A stretch of 64,000 nucleotides of DNA from positions 188,176,369 to 188,240,368 of the forward strand of contig CP136061.1 in NCBI GenBank assembly GCA_032622095.1, in the 5' to 3' direction. The stretch is from Siphonodentalium dalli. Lineage: Eukaryota > Mollusca > Scaphopoda > Gadilida > Siphonodentaliidae. Position 1 is the stretch's first letter, and every line of letters begins with the position of its first letter. The notes below the pieces were generated by a model. That model saw only the letters and a program-made list of their open reading frames with translations. It ran no database searches and was not told the DNA's origin. Of the stretch, positions 36,001 to 46,068 are shown in pieces. Position numbers and translations under genes: made by a program.

Positions 36001-36523
36001 ACAGTACCCGTTTAAACACGATCACATTACACTTTTCATAACGTAAAATACTGTTATATATTATTTATTTACTTATTACCATATTATTGGCTATTAACTA
36101 CATATAAGACAAATCTTATATCAAGATAAATTGTTTTCTTTGCAAAATTATAAATACAAAATCAAACGCTCTTTATAGCATTAACATGTCTATAATTCAT
36201 ACTTTGATAACAATAGTCACAACAATGACATTGTTTTTTCAACTGTGTTGATGTCACAAGGGATCGTCCAAACAGGCTTTCATGTTTGTCAAAACGCGCA
36301 CTCATGTTTGCCAAAACACAATATCTACGGAGTTGACATCGCTTGAGTAGAGAGAGATTATTTATTCCTCCATAACCATGCAGGCTTTACTGATCAGTCA
36401 AAACATTCTTTGATATCCGCGATAAAGGATTCAGCATAAAGCATTTTATGAGCAGGGGAAATGTCCGGTGGGTTAATATCTGGGTGGGGAAATAATTAGT
36501 ATACATATAAAAACTATCATCGA
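33042..36523. other. Low-copy sequence without a recognised gene
   Basis: AT-rich. Several frames of 60-133 codons exist (for example 34738-34337 and 35728-35372 on the minus strand), but none shows a known domain or codon regularity I can defend. It may include introns or intergenic DNA of a host gene lying elsewhere. A possible LTR is listed separately. Confidence 0.4.
33871..34058 (+). mobile_element. Possible solo or 5' LTR
   Basis: A 188-bp stretch starts TGTTGGGAG and ends CTCCCAGCA (terminal inverted repeat, 8 of 9 matching). It has an AATATAAAG/ACTTTATTA region near its end. A primer-binding-site-like TGGCGCCCCGTGG lies at 34,240, about 180 bp downstream rather than adjacent, which argues against a simple LTR reading. 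No gag or pol was found nearby. Confidence 0.25.
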
Positions 36524-37982
36524 TCAAAATATTATTTCCGAAAACAAACCAATACATAATATATCTTTAATACCTCCTCTGTGGAGAGTCAGCTTATATA
36601 CACTGTACACGTATAGAAAATATAATATATGCACAAGGATACATAACAAAGTCAAGCGGAACACGTGCGAAAGAACGCACTGCATTAGGAACGAATGCCC
36701 CGCATAACGTTGCACGCGTGCAGAAGGAACACAGCGGCGTCTACGATCAGTTCGCCGGAGTTACAACAGACATCTATCCATTCACACAGGGTAGTACTTC
36801 CTAGAAGTAGCGCCGTTAGGTTCAGACATGACAGGGATTGCAGGCGATCGAAAGCCCGGATCCCGAAAACGTCAATAATTCTCTCCAAAAAGATATCACG
36901 TAGATGTATCACAATACTTGCTTTGCAGGAGAATAGCGCGTGGGTAATCTCATTGTCGTAAAATAAACCGCACTGAGCACAACACAGTCTATTTGGATAT
37001 GTGGTTTTATTTAATAGAAGTGCCAGATGACGCAGCTCTCTCGATCGGTGACGGTTGTGCGAAAGCAGAGACCATATTCGCCAGGAAGACAGCGGATCGG
37101 ATCGGCGTGGCATTTCAGAAATAAAGAGAGATCAGTGTCAGATGAAACAGAGTTTAACCATTCCCGTCTGTAGTGAGTTGCAACTGAAGATTTCACAAGT
37201 TTTTTCCATTCCATTTTACTTGGGAAGAAACCAGTATCCATGTATTCTAGGAGAACATTGAGAAGGTCGTACTGGCGGAGCAAGGGCATGACATCTGCGA
37301 CGAACCCAGAAGATTGGCGATTGAAGAAGACATATTGGTGCAATTTTAGCAAAAATAGTTGCAGTGGAATCTGATGGCCCCGTGGAAGATGAACAAGCTT
37401 CTCAACGAATAAAAGTTTTTTCACGTGTAGTTCTCTGGACACAGGCATAATGCCGAGAAGACTTAGAGAAACATATGATCTGGTTCGAGTTGGTAAAGAC
37501 TGACAGTTCTTTATACACGAACGGAAAGACTTCTCAATAGTTTGTATGGCGGACTGATTGACAAGTGGGAAAAGTTCCGCACCATATAGAGCTCTTGGTA
37601 GCACAATTGATTTGAAGAGCTTAATCATCGTTGTGGGTGTGCTAGCCTGTAATTTCTGCTTCCCTGATAAGGAAAAATATGACCGACGCATTTTTTGTGA
37701 CATAAGTTCTGCTCGTTTTGTCGCCGTTTTGAATTTGGTTTGCAGGATACCGAGGTGGGTGCATTCTATGCCCTCGTGGATAAGCGTCCCACCGAGAGAC
37801 CACACTCTATTAGAACGGTCGTGTTTCTGAGTGGATTCGTTGAATACAACGGTTTGGCTCTTTGTAGAAGAGAACGTGAATCTCCACTTTGCGCTAGACA
37901 AACATCCGATGGCGACCACTGTATACGGTGCATTGGTGTACTGTGGATTAACAGTAGTTATATAATACACTAGACTGTACAC
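36524..37982 (-). pseudogene. Non-LTR retrotransposon (LINE) ORF2, C-terminal fragment
   Basis: The minus-strand frame 37982-37011 (about 320 residues) begins within the reverse-transcriptase palm/thumb. It has WRFTFSSTKSQTVVF, LGGTLIHEG, CTHLGI and LPRALYGAELFP, the usual order after the catalytic motif. A frameshift in 37,011-37,113 moves the coding to frame 37113-36685. That frame carries a cysteine-histidine motif, CCAQC then HALFSC, as at the C-terminus of many LINE ORF2 proteins, and stops at 36,685. The remainder to 36,524 would be 3' untranslated sequence. The catalytic FADD region and the endonuclease are missing, so the copy is 5'-truncated, the common fate of LINE insertions. The clade was not resolved. 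Confidence 0.8.
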
Positions 37983-38030
37983 ATACTTAGTACACCGGCA
38001 GTGTACTGATTATGTGTACAGTCTAGTGTA
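37966..38030. repeat. 65-bp hairpin with perfect 20-bp arms
   Basis: Bases 37966-37985 and 38011-38030 are exact reverse complements (arm TACACTAGACTGTACACATA). The loop contains a shorter nested dyad, AGTACAC/GTGTACT. It lies exactly at the upstream limit of the truncated LINE frame. Confidence 0.85.
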
Positions 38031-38269
38031 TTGGTCATGTGTACACATACTAATAATAATACTACTGACTCACTGTACCCTGTGACCACACTCCCTGGTC
38101 AAATTGTCTTGCTAATATGCTTTGCCTTTTTACTTAATTAATTTGGCCGGTATATTGGTAGTGCTAAATAAGCTTTATCCAAAAAACGGGGGTTCGTGGT
38201 GGGGTCTGAATTCGGTGCTATGCAGCGCGAGATGACGGCGTAATTATAGGGTTGTAAATCAGTACATGT

Positions 38270-39660
38270 GGTCTTATATGAACATAGCATATAGTTGCAT
38301 GATTTTTTATTTGTATTAACGGCGGTTTTAAGAATTTTCCATGTGTTTTTTATATCATTCTTATTTTTTCTAGACTATCGCAATAATAATTATTTTTACT
38401 TTTCATTATTAATTTATTGTATAATTGACGATATTTTAAATAGGCGATTTTATTTGTTTCTGAAGGTGCCTTCAGTTTATTAGAGTATAATTCTTGCTTA
38501 GTAATAGAGGATTTTTGATTAGTCCAGGTGTCATCCATGGTTTGCGCTTTATATATATTTTTGGGTACATTTCGTGTTATGAGAGGAAAAGCTAGATCAC
38601 GCGCGTTCATATATATGTCTAAAAACAATTCATATGCCTTATCAGGGGAGTTACAACTGAGAACTGAGTCGAATTTACATGATTTCAACAAGTTTTTGAA
38701 AATATTGACATTATTTGGGTGTAGTTCCTGTACGTGACTATTTTATGAGGGGGTTTGTGTTTGTTTGATTCGGAGAGGAATATGCCGAAATGATCGGAGA
38801 TGTCGCAAGTAATTATCCCTGTTTGGTGACCATCTCGTACTTTGTTGGTGTAGATGTGATCAATTAGGGTAGCAGAGTGCTCAGTTATTCTTGTAGGTTT
38901 TGTTATCATGGGCACGAATCCTCTAGTGAAGACATTGTTTATGAAATCGTTAGTTTTTTTTATGCGTGTCGAAGTTTAAGAGGTCGATGTTGAGGTCTCC
39001 TATTATGTATGACTTGGCATTGTTCAATTGTTCTAATATATTATCGAATTTCAACATAAATTTGTTCAAGTCGGCCTTAGGTGCTGTGTTCGGTCTATAA
39101 ATACATCCTATTATATAATTATCGTTCGCTCCTCGGTGTATTTCTATAAATAATGTTTATATTACGTGTGGTATAAATATTGTCAAATCTGGTCTGGGTT
39201 TATATTGAAGATTTTCCTTTATATAAATACCAACACCACCTCTGGCATCGTCGCCGTCAGGTCGAGATTTGAATTCTAAGGGGTGATATCCTGGAAGTGA
39301 AAAATCTGAGGAACTATATGCACTTTGAATATTTTTGTTAGGGCTATAACATCGAACAAATTTTCTTCTGTTTTCAAATCACAAAGTAGGTTTTTTAGAT
39401 CTCCATAATTTGCGTTAAGGCTTCTGCAATTTAGTCCGAAGATAGAGAATTTTATATTATTTGAGAGCAATTTTACGTTTACCACACTACCTCACTTTTG
39501 GAATATTTCTAATAGTCCTTTCCAGTTACTTTGTGTTGCCTAAATATGATTATGAGTATGTATCTTTCCGCCAGAAATATTATGGATGGTAGCTTTATGT
39601 GGAATTAGGAATTTAGATGGAGTATGATTCATTTTTTTCTCTGATTTAGTTGTTTCCACA
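38270..39660 (-). pseudogene. Non-LTR retrotransposon (LINE) apurinic endonuclease fragment
   Basis: Reading the minus strand from about 39,485, successive frames give LNCRSLNANYGDLKNLL, LPGYHPLEF, GGVGIYIKE, IIGCIYRPN, IIGDLNIDLL, ITKPTRIT, ATLIDHIYTN and ISDHFGIF. This is the ordered motif set of the AP-endonuclease domain of CR1-like LINEs. It is followed by the linker (NKIAYLKYRQLYNKL, then NDIKNTWKILKTAV in a shifted frame to about 38,270). Frames change near 39,300, 38,957, 38,690 and 38,350 and a stop lies near 39,160. The reverse transcriptase does not follow. It is a decayed copy broken on the 3' side, unlike a simple 5' truncation. Confidence 0.85.
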
Positions 39661-40028
39661 AGTCTTCTGATTCATAGTGAGTGGATGTATGTTAACCCCA
39701 TCAGTCTGACTTATTTATCTCGGGTTTTATTTTCATTTCCACAATGTAGACGAAGGACAGTTATAATATAACTCACTAACTCTTATGTGTATTGATAGTA
39801 TCGAGGAAGCCACCAAATTCGCAGAAACCCAGTATTACAAACTTCACTGTATTTACCTATACAATATATTCTATCTGACGCCTGTTTCCTATGATTTTGT
39901 CTTTACCAGGAATGTTTCTATATCTGTTGAGGTAATATCAACTAGAAACACTAATTTATTGCAGAATTATTGTCACTGTATACTATTAAGTTATGATTAC
40001 AACAACCTTTTCAGTCAGAGCCTGGTCA
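39661..40028. other. Unassigned sequence between LINE fragment and foldback element
   Basis: No recognised feature on either strand. A plus-strand open frame runs from here into the foldback arm, but its second half is telomere-like repeat, so it is not taken as a gene. Confidence 0.4.
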
Positions 40029-40117
40029 GCAGCCCATTGATGAAACGATGCTACTTTGGGTTCATATTCCAAGAAGGTCAAAGGTTTTGGTCCCAGATTC
40101 CAAGATGGCCGCTATCT

Positions 40118-40160
40118 AACCCTAACTCTAACCCTAATACTAACCCTAACTTATATAGCT
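40118..40160. repeat. Telomere-like CCCTAA tract, left arm
   Basis: Several degenerate CTAACCCTAA-type units; a second tract lies at about 40,330-40,390. Reverse-complement tracts are at about 41,645-41,675 and 41,848-41,890 in the right arm. They match the TTAGGG telomere type but are internal and impure. Confidence 0.75.
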
Positions 40161-40875
40161 GCTATCAAACCCTAGCCGATATAGCTGCCACTAGCCGTAG
40201 GTCCCGATGGAGCATTTTAACAAATCCGAGATGGCTGCTATTTTTCTCAAATTCAAGCCCAGATTTGAGTAATTCATATGGCACGTATTTATCGAGTGCC
40301 CCCTAGCTCCCATATCGTGTACGTGTCATCTAACCCTAATGCTAATACTAACCCTAACTTATATAGCTGCTATCTAACCCTAACCCATATAGCTGCCACT
40401 AACCGTAGCTCCCACCCGAGCATTAAAAAACATCCGAGATGGCTGCCATTTTATTTAGACCCCCTAGCTCCTATATCGTTTTCGTATATGTTCAGGTTTT
40501 ATTCATATGTTCTAAAATGTGGTTTCTGCTACAAGATTACCGTCGATCGAGGTAATCGTGCATAGTTGCATCCTGGATTTTGGGAAATTATTATATGGTA
40601 TGTATGAAACCGAATTTTATAATGAAAAATTAGTTTTTCTGAGGTTTTTGTGATGAAAAATTATTGTTTTGGAGGTTTTTATTCAATTTCGTGATGAATT
40701 TTTTTTTTTTTTTTTTTTGCGTTCAATCTACGTTCCAGAGGTGTTTGTCTGAATATATAAAAAAATTGGGGGAAAAAAAACTGATTTTTTGGGAGTTAAA
40801 TTTTGTTTTGGCCCGCGTGATATATCAAAAGACTCGGAACGATAAGACGAGTTCAATTCCATTGGTAGTGACGTC

Positions 40876-40985
40876 ATTGCGGCGGTGGCGTTTTGCGGCG
40901 TCTTGCGGCGGCGGCGTTTTGCGGCGTCTGGTGGCGGCGGCGTTTTGCGGAGTTTGCGCGGCGGCGTTTGCGGCGGCGGCTGTTT
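40876..40985. repeat. GCG-rich minisatellite at the foldback centre
   Basis: Repeats of GCGGCGGCGTTTTGCGGCGTC form the single-stranded loop side of the inverted repeat, in sharp contrast with the AT-rich arms. Unit length is about 18-30 bp with variable GGC counts. Confidence 0.7.
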
Positions 40986-40987
40986 GA

Positions 40988-41210
40988 CGTTCTGCCAGGT
41001 TCTGCTAACATTTTTGAGAAAAACTGTATGTGTGATGTAGAAATTTTTTACGAAATTGAATTCGTCTTTTCGTTCCGAGTATTTTGATAGGCCACACGAC
41101 CTATATCGGGTTTAAACAAAATTATGTTTTTTTGGGGTTCTGGCAGGTTCTGCTAGCATTTTTGGTAAAACTGTATCTGCGATATAGACATTTTTTACGG
41201 AATTGAACCA
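40988..41210. repeat. Direct repeat of about 70 bp beside the foldback centre
   Basis: GTTCTGCCAGGTTCTGCTAA (from 40,990) and GTTCTGGCAGGTTCTGCTAG (from 41,139) start two copies that continue through CATTTTT, AAACTGTAT and TTTTTTACG. The second copy lies within an extra segment of the right arm, so the element has been rearranged after the palindrome formed. Confidence 0.7.
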
Positions 41211-42098
41211 AAATTTTAACCAAAAAAAAAGAAATTCCCAAAAAATATGTTTTTTTCCCCCCAATTTTTGTTATATATTCAGACAAACACATCTGGAACG
41301 TAGATTGAACGCAAAACTAAATTTTTGTATTTTTCATCACAAAATTGAATAAAAACCTCCAAAAAACTAATTTTTCATCACAAAAACCTCAGAAAAAACT
41401 AATTTTTCATTATAAAATTCGGGTTCATACATACCATATAATAATCTCCCAAAATCCAGGATGCAACTATTCACGATTACCTCGATCGACGGTAATCTTG
41501 TAGCAGAAACCACATTTTAGAACATACGAATAAAACCTGAACATATACAAAAACGATATAGGAGCTAGGGGGTCTAAATAAAATGGCAGCCATCTCGGAT
41601 GTTTTTAATGCTCGGGTGGGATCTACGGTTGGTTGCAGTTATATGGGTTAGGGTTAGTATTAGCATTAGGGTTAGATGACGATGACACGTACACGATATG
41701 GGAGCTTGTGGGCCCTCGGTAAATACGTGCCATAGGAATTACACAAATCTGGGCTTGAATTTGAGAAAAATAGCAGCCATCTCGGATTTGTTAAAATGCT
41801 CCGTGGCTAGTGGCAGCTATATCGGCTAGGGTTTGATAGCAGCTATATAAGTTAGGGTTAGTATTAGGGTTAGAGTTAGGGTTAGATAGCGGCCATCTTG
41901 GAATCTGGGACCAAAACCTTTGACCTTAACAACCTTGACCTTTTACCTTCGGCTTATGACCCTTGACCTTTATGACCTTTGACATATCGGCGGCCATCTT
42001 GGAATATGAACCCAAAGTAGCATCTATTCATCAGCCCATATAACACAACTGGCTTATTAGTTTCCGCAACAACTCTACATGGGCGTGGTTGGGTATGC

Positions 42099-42211
42099 GG
42101 CTTATACGGACCCTGGCTCTTACGGACCCTGGCTCTTACGGACCCTGGCTTTTACGGACCACCGGCTGATACGGACCCTGGCTTATACGGACCCCGGCTC
42201 ATACGGACCTC
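42099..42211. repeat. 16-bp minisatellite (about 7 copies)
   Basis: Units of the form GGCTCTTACGGACCCT repeat seven times with few changes. It translates without stops on the plus strand but has no other sign of coding. Confidence 0.9.
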
Positions 42212-42226
42212 AATTAAAATATGCAA

Positions 42227-42400
42227 TTTTCAAACTTATATTTATGAATTTAATATATAATTATGATTGTCTTTTTACACATATATCTGTATTAATTGAG
42301 AATTTCGGTGATTTTGTTGGTGATTTTCAAACTTATATTTATGAATATAGCTGATTTTTTCAGTGATTTTCAAACTTATATTTATGAATTTAATATATAA
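42227..42400. repeat. Three copies of TTTTCAAACTTATATTTATGAAT
   Basis: Copies of a 23-34-bp AT-rich segment start at about 42,227, 42,323 and 42,367. The first and third extend through TTAATATATAA. They follow the minisatellite directly and look like a decayed tandem repeat. Confidence 0.75.
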
Positions 42401-42921
42401 CTAGAATTTTTAAACTTCCTATTGGAAGTTTGATACTTCCATATAATTATCATATATATTCCAATCCAAATCCCCTCTCAAGCATTACCTTTCCCATAAC
42501 CCAAATCTTAATCATAACCATACCTATAGGCAACCCGTACCATGTCCCAATACTAAATGTTTCTATAAGCATAACCATGCTCTAGCCGTAACCATAACCA
42601 CAATAATTATCACTATATTTATAACTTTAAAAAGTCACGGAATATAAGTAGTGGCTCACCTTTTCGATCGTAATTTTGTTTATCTCGATTAATCCGTTCC
42701 ACAACTATTGAAGTATTTATTTAGTTACAACCTTATATTATGATACATGAACATCATAAACACATCAGTTCGCAAAAATAAAAGATTAAGAATGAGGCTA
42801 CTTTTGAAATTATATTTCTCGTAAAAAGTGACCCCTAGTAGACCCTTTGGTATCATCTAGATGGTCTCATGTAACTTTTGTAGAAGACAGACACAGGCAG
42901 ACAGACAGAAATTCGCAAATA
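42401..42921. other. AT-rich sequence, no gene
   Basis: A low-complexity ATAACCATA-type stretch (about 42,490-42,610) and a CAGACAGACAGA run just before the MITE. Nothing else was recognised. Confidence 0.5.
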
Positions 42922-42923
42922 TA

Positions 42924-43093
42924 CAGTAATGCCCTATGTAATCGACCCCTTAAACACAGCAGAATTATGGGTAACTTTTCGGGATTCAGGAGAGCTTTCG
43001 GATGAATGTCAGCAGGCTATATTTCCCACTCAATCCTGAAATATTACCCATAATTCTGCTATGTTTAAGGAGTCGATTACTTAGGGCATACTG
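42924..43093. mobile_element. MITE with TA target duplication (Tc1/mariner-like)
   Basis: A 170-bp element flanked by TA on both sides. The left end CAGTAATGCCCTATGTAATC and right end GATTACTTAGGGCATACTG are inverted repeats that continue for about 60 bp. They include the ACCCATAATTCTGCT dyad and AATCCTGAAA against TTTCGGGATT. The CAGT end and TA duplication fit the Tc1/mariner superfamily. It encodes no transposase, so it would be mobilised in trans. Confidence 0.75.
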
Positions 43094-43095
43094 TA

Positions 43096-44267
43096 GATAT
43101 AGATGTAAGCATGTTATTAAATTATTCATGAATTCCAAATTAAATCACACGACGTCAGATGCACCTATCCCATGACACTCCACGTGACAATTCACCGTGT
43201 GTTCCAATTTTAGTTTGTCATGATCCAACCGGTTGGGCACCAATAGCAGGTCAGACCGACAAACAAATGAACACACACACAGTTCGGTTTTATTAGTATA
43301 CATACCCACATGTGTACAATATATATATTTAATAAAGAACATGCACGGGTTCCACATGCACGCATGTGTCTATGTCTTGTGCCTATATTCCAAATTAAAG
43401 ACTTGAGATGTTGAAAATTATAACTGCTATGGGATGGTATATTCTCGTGAAATATACGGATAGTTATAGTCTGTCCACAATGAAGTGCGAAGTTTTAAAT
43501 CAATGCCGATCTGTAGTTTGCCAAGTGTTAAGTCTTGGTTTATCAGTTTATCGGGTCAGTGATTTCAACGGCCAGTACTATAAGTGACGGTTATATCTAC
43601 GTGCAGCGGATATATTTATTTATGAAATAATTATGCGCGAATGGCAATCACTCACACAACTGATAACATATGTCTTGATTACGTCTTATTATAAAATTAG
43701 TAACATGCTAAAAACGAGCCCAAATCACCAGAATGGGACAAAGGCGAATATGTTTTATTTGAAGTTCTATCATGCTCGGGAACGCTCTAGAAAGATCACT
43801 GAAATGTCACTATATATGTGTATCAGGGATCAAGCATTAAATATAATTTAGAAACATCAATATAGCATAACAGGTAATGCTGTCAAGACACGTTATGTCA
43901 TTACAAACGTTTATACCGATTGTACTGACTGTCCAACCGATTGTACTGACTGTCCAAGATCGCGAACTTTTCCACAGCTTGTGCGAATTTTGTATACATT
44001 TTGGGTTCAAAGCGACTTAATCGAACAGGTGCGTAACACACTGCCATCAGAAGTAGGCCAGTCATGCAGCCAATTCTATTTTAAAGAGCGCGGATTTGGG
44101 AAAGCTGCATTGTGTGAGAACGTAACATGATTCGCGTACATCTATATGCATTTCGGTATGTTGCTTTCCCGAGTAATGGTGCTTTTACTGTGCACATAAA
44201 TAGCACCAAACTGAACATACGCCTACTCACCAGCAAAATGATAAATAGCCGATGTGTTGATACGGTA
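43096..44267. other. Low-copy AT-rich sequence, no gene recognised
   Basis: Short open frames only. A perfect 21-bp tandem duplication lies at 43,915-43,956 (unit starts ACCGATTGTACTG). No other structure was found. Confidence 0.45.
43915..43956. repeat. Perfect 21-bp tandem duplication
   Basis: The unit ACCGATTGTACTGACTGTCC plus A occurs twice with no change, indicating a recent local duplication. Confidence 0.9.
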
Positions 44268-44780
44268 GTATACCCAAGGGGGGGGGGTCGGAAAAAAATT
44301 TCAGGCACGTATGGGATTTTTTCCCTTTCGATCATTTTTTGTACCCACCCGCCCCCTTCGCCAAATTTGTTTCCGTTTTCGGCAGTTTTTTTCGACCATT
44401 TTTTGACACCCACTCCCCTTTTAACACTAAAACAGAGATTTGCGGGGGGAATTCACTGTAAACAGCTGTATATGAATTTCTGTGCATACTATTTATCATG
44501 GATGTTAACATGGACATGTAAATAGGAATGAGTCATTTTGAGGTCATTCGGCCAAAAAAACATGGCTGCCAGCGGCCATGTTGGATTTAAAAATTTGCAA
44601 CAAAATACAACACGATAACTGCCTGCAGTCAGTTTACAGTTTACAGTTGCCAAAACACTAAAAACAAGCAGGAATTTTTTTTTTTAGTTGCGGAAAAAAT
44701 TGCTTGTTGGTGGCTTTGACCACCCACCCACCCCGGCATACGTGCCGGATTTTTTTTCACCCCCCCCCCTGGTATACCAT
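44268..44780. repeat. Inverted-repeat element with poly-G/poly-C ends
   Basis: The left end (44,268-44,324: TATACCC, G-run, A-run, CAGGCACGTATGGG) and right end (44,728-44,779: CCGGCATACGTGCCGG, T-run, C-run, GGTATACC) are reverse complements with small changes. Inside is one ATGGCTGCCAGCGGCCATG motif (44,553-44,571), shared with the dispersed family at 30,728. It is probably a non-autonomous transposon. The ends contain homopolymers, so exact limits are uncertain. Confidence 0.55.
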
Positions 44781-45200
44781 AAACAAATATAGCATGTCGA
44801 GCTTGTAAAATAGACGGATATTCTTGGGAATATACGGATATGAATGCGCGTATTTTACCATTTAATATGTTATTGCAAGTCTTCACAGTGATGCATAAGT
44901 TCATAATACCAAGTTAACAATCGTTATTCACACAAAAACATACTTATATATGTTCAATGTAATTATGCTACATTGAACGACCACCCATTTCGGAACAGCG
45001 AAATAGCGTATGGTATGATGACATTAAACTCTCTTTGCTCGCTTGCCTATATCGGGAGGTTCCCAACAGTTTAAGGTGTTTTATTTTAACAAATAGATTG
45101 TCATGAAATGGTAGCATTCTGGAAATGATATATACATGGCAGCTTATACCTACACATTTCATATGCAATTCGCTTAATTTTGGTGTGATTCATATTCTTG
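44781..45200. other. Unassigned sequence before the satellite region
   Basis: No gene or repeat was recognised. The stretch ends where the 868-bp spacer that recurs at 57,175 begins. Confidence 0.5.
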
Positions 45201-46068
45201 AATACACGCAGGTGGTGAATTAGTCGGCGCTTTAAGGCATTTATTGTATATTTTCCGAGTAGCGAACGAATGTACGACGTCGACGTTGTCGCCTATTCGT
45301 AAGTTATAAGACTTTACATTACGTCTCGTACAATTAATGCGAAATATGCAATCGGCGGTCTTAACAGTCGGACAATAAAGTCATATATTTTCACTCGTGA
45401 CACATACAGATGATAAAGAGACAGTTTTTATATGGTCAGATCTGAATTCAACAAAAGTATGCACTATGTCAGATGGTAAACCAATACCAAACCGCAAAGT
45501 GTCACGTTCCGAAATTATGATATCAAAATTAGCGACTAACGGGTGGCAAGGTTGGGGCGTCGGACGGGATACGCTGACTCCCATTCATTCAATTTGAATA
45601 TATCATATATTAAAATGGTTTACGGGCGCGTGAACGGATAGAAAATAGTTTCAATTAAATTGAGAACTGCAAGCGAAAGTCCGCGCATAAGACGGATTGT
45701 GCTTTATGAAAAGGTGGTCCATGCTGAGAAGTGTTATAACAATATACGACGGACACCACAGTTCTGTTAATTCTCAAATGTCAAAGTCGAGAATTATTTT
45801 TATAAAAAATGGGGGTTTAAAAAAAAGTGAAAACAAAACGAACTACTATTCTAAAACTAATGAATTTTGAGCGTTTTGGACTCAAAATATGTCAATTTTA
45901 AGCCGCACCGTGATAAAACCGCAGAATCACGGCCGACTTACAAGACAGACAGCCGACATAGAGTGATTACCCATTAGCCAATATAACAATTAACGCAGTG
46001 CGCCGAACAGGAATGGATGTTGAATATATAGCCAGTGGTCATTGGTGTAATATTTGACATTGGCATTT
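45201..46068. repeat. Macrosatellite spacer, copy 1
   Basis: An 868-bp segment recurs at 57,175-58,054 with roughly 90% or better identity by eye. It includes ACGACGTCGACGTTGTCG (a near-palindrome) and GATAAAACCGC. It is not part of the 1.25-kb unit. Here it abuts unit A1 at CCTGGTTTGG. A plus-strand frame at 45,397-45,597 is open in both copies, but most differences change residues, so coding is unlikely. Confidence 0.8.

Larger units (their letters stand above)
40029..42038. mobile_element. 2-kb foldback element with telomere-like repeats
   Basis: The left arm (about 40,029-40,860) and right arm (about 41,050-42,038) are imperfect reverse complements. Examples are CTACTTTGGGTTCATATTCC against GGAATATGAACCCAAAGTAG, and TTCAATCTACGTTCCAGAG against CTGGAACGTAGATTGAA. 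Each arm holds degenerate CCCTAA or TTAGGG tracts and AAGATGGCCGC-like text. The right arm carries extra sequence near 41,930-42,000 (TGACCTT repeats) absent on the left. The centre is GCG-rich. No transposase is present. It could be a foldback transposon or a palindromic duplication. Confidence 0.7.

Noticed and set aside
39785-40306. 173-codon plus-strand frame
   Set aside because: Its second half runs through the telomere-like arm of the foldback and the first half has no recognisable family.
40118-40390. A true chromosome end
   Set aside because: Tracts are short, impure, present in both orientations and surrounded by other sequence, so they are internal telomere-like repeats.
42079-42354. 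Plus-strand frame over the 16-bp minisatellite
   Set aside because: The repetitive peptide arises from the minisatellite; it has no start context or domain.
45397-45597. Plus-strand frame shared by both spacer copies (also 57,371-57,628)
   Set aside because: Most differences between the two copies change the residue and the reading ends at different places, so there is no sign of protein-level conservation.
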